DNA from: a virus
Length of the DNA: 24,560 nucleotides
Direction: 5' to 3' (one strand)
IMG/VR virus record: IMGVR_UViG_3300034112_002540
Location: 1-24,560 of that record
The notes beneath the pieces were generated by a model. It did not search any database. It saw nothing but the letters and a program-made list of their open reading frames with translations, and was not told where the DNA came from. A program made the position numbers and the translations under genes. This document shows, piece after piece, positions 22,150 to 24,560 of the stretch. Within the stretch, counting starts at the first letter, position 1. Each line of letters opens with the position of its first letter.

Positions 22150-24147
22150 CTAATACACATCTTTCATTTGATCAGCAAACCAGCTTGGCCCATTGTATAA
22201 CTTTTCATTATCATAAGATTTTTTATCATCTCCACTCCTGCCAGTTGCAAAGCCGCCATAAAAATTGTATGCTTCTTGAGTTGGAGTTCTTTGTAATACT
22301 CTAGCTGCCATGTTTGCCATCAATAATGCAGAATATCGGTCCTTTCTCATCTTGCTCTTTTTACCAGTTCCAACAATAACTTCTGGAGTATCCCATCTAT
22401 CCCTACCATTAGCGGTCTGTGTCATTTGGATCATAGATAATTCATCTTTTAATTCTTCAATATCCATAACGCACTCTTCTAATGTGTCGAACATTCTGTG
22501 TTTTAATGAATCTTCTGATGATGATAGTCCTAGACTAATAGAATCAAAGAATGGAAATAATAATACTTTGTCTTCAAAATCTTTTCTCATACCATGATTA
22601 GACTCTGATAACCATTCATATTTAGCAAACTGGCAAGGCTCTATAATATGTAATCCTCTCTCGCCATCAGTATCTTTTGGTTTTTCATCATCTATAACGG
22701 GCCAGATTGGGAGTTCGCCTTCTTTTATTTTATCTTGATCATGTAGTGATTCTATAATAGCAATACCGCCGCCCTGTGCGTCAATAGAAATATGTATGCA
22801 TGGGAATAATAACATAAGATCTCTAATCTTTCTGGCGCAATATGAATAGAAATCTGTTTCTGACGAGTAGCCCTTTTTAACTTTTTCTTTGTGTTCAGAT
22901 CTAGTTGTTGTCCAGCAATGAACTATTCTTCTGTGGTCTGGATTTACTTCTATAACAACGATGCTAAAATTATCTACTTCAGAAGCGGGGTCAACGCCGA
23001 AGATATATCTCTTGTTTGGATCTCCCATTAAAGTTGCTTCAAAATGTATGGGGCGACCTTGAGAATCCTTTACTTCGTTATTTTGAGATATTACACATGA
23101 CTCTATTAAAGATCTTTTAAAGAACCCTTGACTATCTCTAGTAAAACATGCACCATATTCCATTTGATAAATACCAGTATGCACAGTGGCTTTTGATCTA
23201 GCAACTTGGTCAGCATCCATAAAGCCTTTCGGAAGTAATTCATATGGCATACGAATGATTGAATATTGTGTCCAATCAAAGTCTTCTGGATAATCTTCGC
23301 CACCAAATACTTCTCTTAATTTTGCTGGATTGCCTTTGCTCTTTATTATCGCTTTCCATTTTTTCCAGTATGTTGCGAAGTGATTAAAATCATAATAAGC
23401 TGTTCCAGATATAATAATCTGATTATCTTTCTTTTCACCATTGGCATCTTGAGACACTTCTTCTATTTCAATTCCTAACTCTGCTGCTTTTTTTCTAGCA
23501 GCCAGACGTTTAACATTCTGTACTGGATCTGCACTAACTGCGGCGAAACCAGCAACAACATTTTCAAAAATATCTCTAGGAATAGAAGCAAACTCATCAG
23601 CGATAATATCATTAGCTCTTTGACCTCTTATTTTTTGACCATCACCAAGTGGTAAACAGGTAATTGTGCTATCATTTATTCTCATAACACACCTATCAGT
23701 ATCTCTCCTTGGCCCGCTATCTCCATCGCACATATCTCTTAACATTGGAGAATTGCGCCATATAGTTTCCATGTATTCAAATAAAACTTTTGACTGTCTA
23801 AATGCTGCGCCAACAACTACTATCTTTCTTTTTGGCAACATAATTGCGCGAAGTATTGAGTATAAAGACAGTTTGAATGATTTACCCAGACCTCGACTTC
23901 CTATGAGCATTGGAAATTTTCTATTCCATAACTCATTAAGAATTAAAGACTGAGATGGTAATAGCTGAATATTTAAGATATGATGACAAAAGAAGGAAAG
24001 GTATTCTGGCCTACTCATTAACCATGCTAGACGAATATTAAAATCATCATGTGCTGGACTAGCAAACATCATAGGATTAAAAACATCTGCATCAACAGTG
24101 TCTAAGCCAAGCCAAGCTTCTTCTATGTGTTTTAAATTATTATTCAT
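22150..24147 (-). CDS. terL: Terminase large subunit (665 aa)
   Basis: This is the ATP-driven motor and nuclease that packages DNA into the prohead. The ATPase has a Walker A motif GSRGLGKS (residues 83-90), Walker B IIADEF with the Asp-Glu pair at 184-185, and an IIISGTA coupling motif near 245. The RNase H-like nuclease has candidate metal-binding aspartates at 386 (FGVDPASEVD), 456 (ISIDAQGGG) and 603 (KDRYSALLMANMAA). I chose the ATG at 24145-24147, which overlaps the TGA of the ClpP-like gene (ATGA). A TTG eight codons further upstream is also in frame, which would give 673 residues, but it has no better ribosome binding site. No small terminase gene is in the window. The portal follows after 41 bases. 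Confidence 0.93.
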   Translation of the reverse strand: MNNNLKHIEEAWLGLDTVDADVFNPMMFASPAHDDFNIRLAWLMSRPEYLSFFCHHILNIQLLPSQSLILNELWNRKFPMLIGSRGLGKSFKLSLYSILRAIMLPKRKIVVVGAAFRQSKVLFEYMETIWRNSPMLRDMCDGDSGPRRDTDRCVMRINDSTITCLPLGDGQKIRGQRANDIIADEFASIPRDIFENVVAGFAAVSADPVQNVKRLAARKKAAELGIEIEEVSQDANGEKKDNQIIISGTAYYDFNHFATYWKKWKAIIKSKGNPAKLREVFGGEDYPEDFDWTQYSIIRMPYELLPKGFMDADQVARSKATVHTGIYQMEYGACFTRDSQGFFKRSLIESCVISQNNEVKDSQGRPIHFEATLMGDPNKRYIFGVDPASEVDNFSIVVIEVNPDHRRIVHCWTTTRSEHKEKVKKGYSSETDFYSYCARKIRDLMLLFPCIHISIDAQGGGIAIIESLHDQDKIKEGELPIWPVIDDEKPKDTDGERGLHIIEPCQFAKYEWLSESNHGMRKDFEDKVLLFPFFDSISLGLSSSEDSLKHRMFDTLEECVMDIEELKDELSMIQMTQTANGRDRWDTPEVIVGTGKKSKMRKDRYSALLMANMAARVLQRTPTQEAYNFYGGFATGRSGDDKKSYDNEKLYNGPSWFADQMKDVY

Positions 24148-24560
24148 ATGGCTTTGTTTATTTGCGTCCAATCTTTCAGAATATTATCACAAAAACCATA
24201 ATATACAGCCTCTTCAGAGGTTAGATACCAGTTTCCATCTTTTAATTTTCTTGTTAAGAAATGTTGCACTTGTTTTAATGTTGGTTTTTTGCCAAACTTG
24301 TCTTTGAAATATTGACCATCTACGCATTTAGATACATAGATTTCAATCATTTTTTCAGCACATCGTTTATCGTATGCTGTAAAATTTTGATTATCTAAAT
24401 AACTACCATCAAATCCAGAAGAGCCATAATGACACATAAAATGCGCATTAGCAGTCATAAGCCTCCAATCAGCAGCTTGAAAAATAATACTGCTCATAGA
24501 AGAGGCTTGTCCATACGCTATGATTGTTACATATGATCTACACATAGTAATTGCGTCAAA
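24144..24560 (-). CDS. ClpP-like serine protease, 5' end outside window
   Basis: The frame is open to the right edge, with FDAIT in front of the first Met, so the ATG at 24543-24545 is probably internal. The 138 visible residues follow the ClpP fold: the nucleophile motif GQASSM (Ser-21 of the visible part) and the His motif MCHYGS (His-44), then a long helix and YLTSEEAVYYGFCDNI near the C-terminus, matching FLSAPEAVEYGLVDSI of ClpP. At the place of the third catalytic residue, Asp in ClpP, I read Asn-110 (GNWYLT). ClpP-like proteases serve as prohead proteases in many phages. Here a second, gp21-like protease is encoded after the portal, so this one's job is less clear. It could be a head protease or a host-directed one. 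Confidence 0.8.
   Translation of the reverse strand, partial: FDAITMCRSYVTIIAYGQASSMSSIIFQAADWRLMTANAHFMCHYGSSGFDGSYLDNQNFTAYDKRCAEKMIEIYVSKCVDGQYFKDKFGKKPTLKQVQHFLTRKLKDGNWYLTSEEAVYYGFCDNILKDWTQINKAI

Noticed and set aside
24148-24171. TTG at 24169-24171 as terminase start (673 aa).
   Set aside because: The ATG at 24145-24147 overlaps the preceding stop as ATGA, a junction used several times in this genome, and the TTG has no better ribosome binding site.

Overview
The window is part of the genome of a tailed double-stranded DNA phage (Caudoviricetes), probably an uncultured aquatic one. Every gene I can support lies on the minus strand, so transcription runs from the right edge to the left. 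The DNA is AT-rich and tightly packed, with overlapping ATGA or TAATG junctions and AAGGAG-type ribosome binding sites. No integrase, repressor, tRNA, CRISPR array or transposase is visible, and the sequence does not identify the host.

Right part (about 24560 to 17000): the packaging and head module. In transcription order it holds a ClpP-like serine protease (5' end outside the window), the large terminase, the portal, a prohead protease fused in frame to a scaffold-like tail, a head decoration-like protein and the HK97-fold-type major capsid protein. A strong internal ribosome binding site inside the protease gene probably lets the scaffold part be made alone, as in lambda C/Nu3. A candidate promoter sits between the portal and protease genes. 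A tandem hairpin with a rho-independent terminator follows the capsid gene, so protease, scaffold, decoration and capsid could form one transcription unit.

Middle and left (about 16900 to 2200): roughly 14 kb of fibre and adhesin genes, placed directly after the capsid gene. They comprise a 226-aa tail-associated structural protein; a 1127-aa protein with YadA-like beta-roll repeats; three consecutive genes whose globular domains (GLEYA/PA14-like, amidotransferase-like, cadherin-like, Cys-rich) are joined by long poly-threonine linkers; a small Cys-motif protein; a 1683-aa fibre with 14 HxH motifs; a LamG-type lectin of clearly foreign, GC-rich composition; and a small conserved tail-associated protein. 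The third poly-Thr gene is interrupted by one in-frame TAA.

Far left (about 2200 to 1): a previously missed 56-aa gene, a BppU-like beta-sandwich protein, a connector-like protein, another fibre, and the start of a further fibre-like gene with a GTG start running off the edge. Two kinds of N-terminal adaptor are shared between pairs of these proteins, which suggests that different fibres plug into the same virion sites. No tape measure, tail tube, sheath or lysis genes are in the window.
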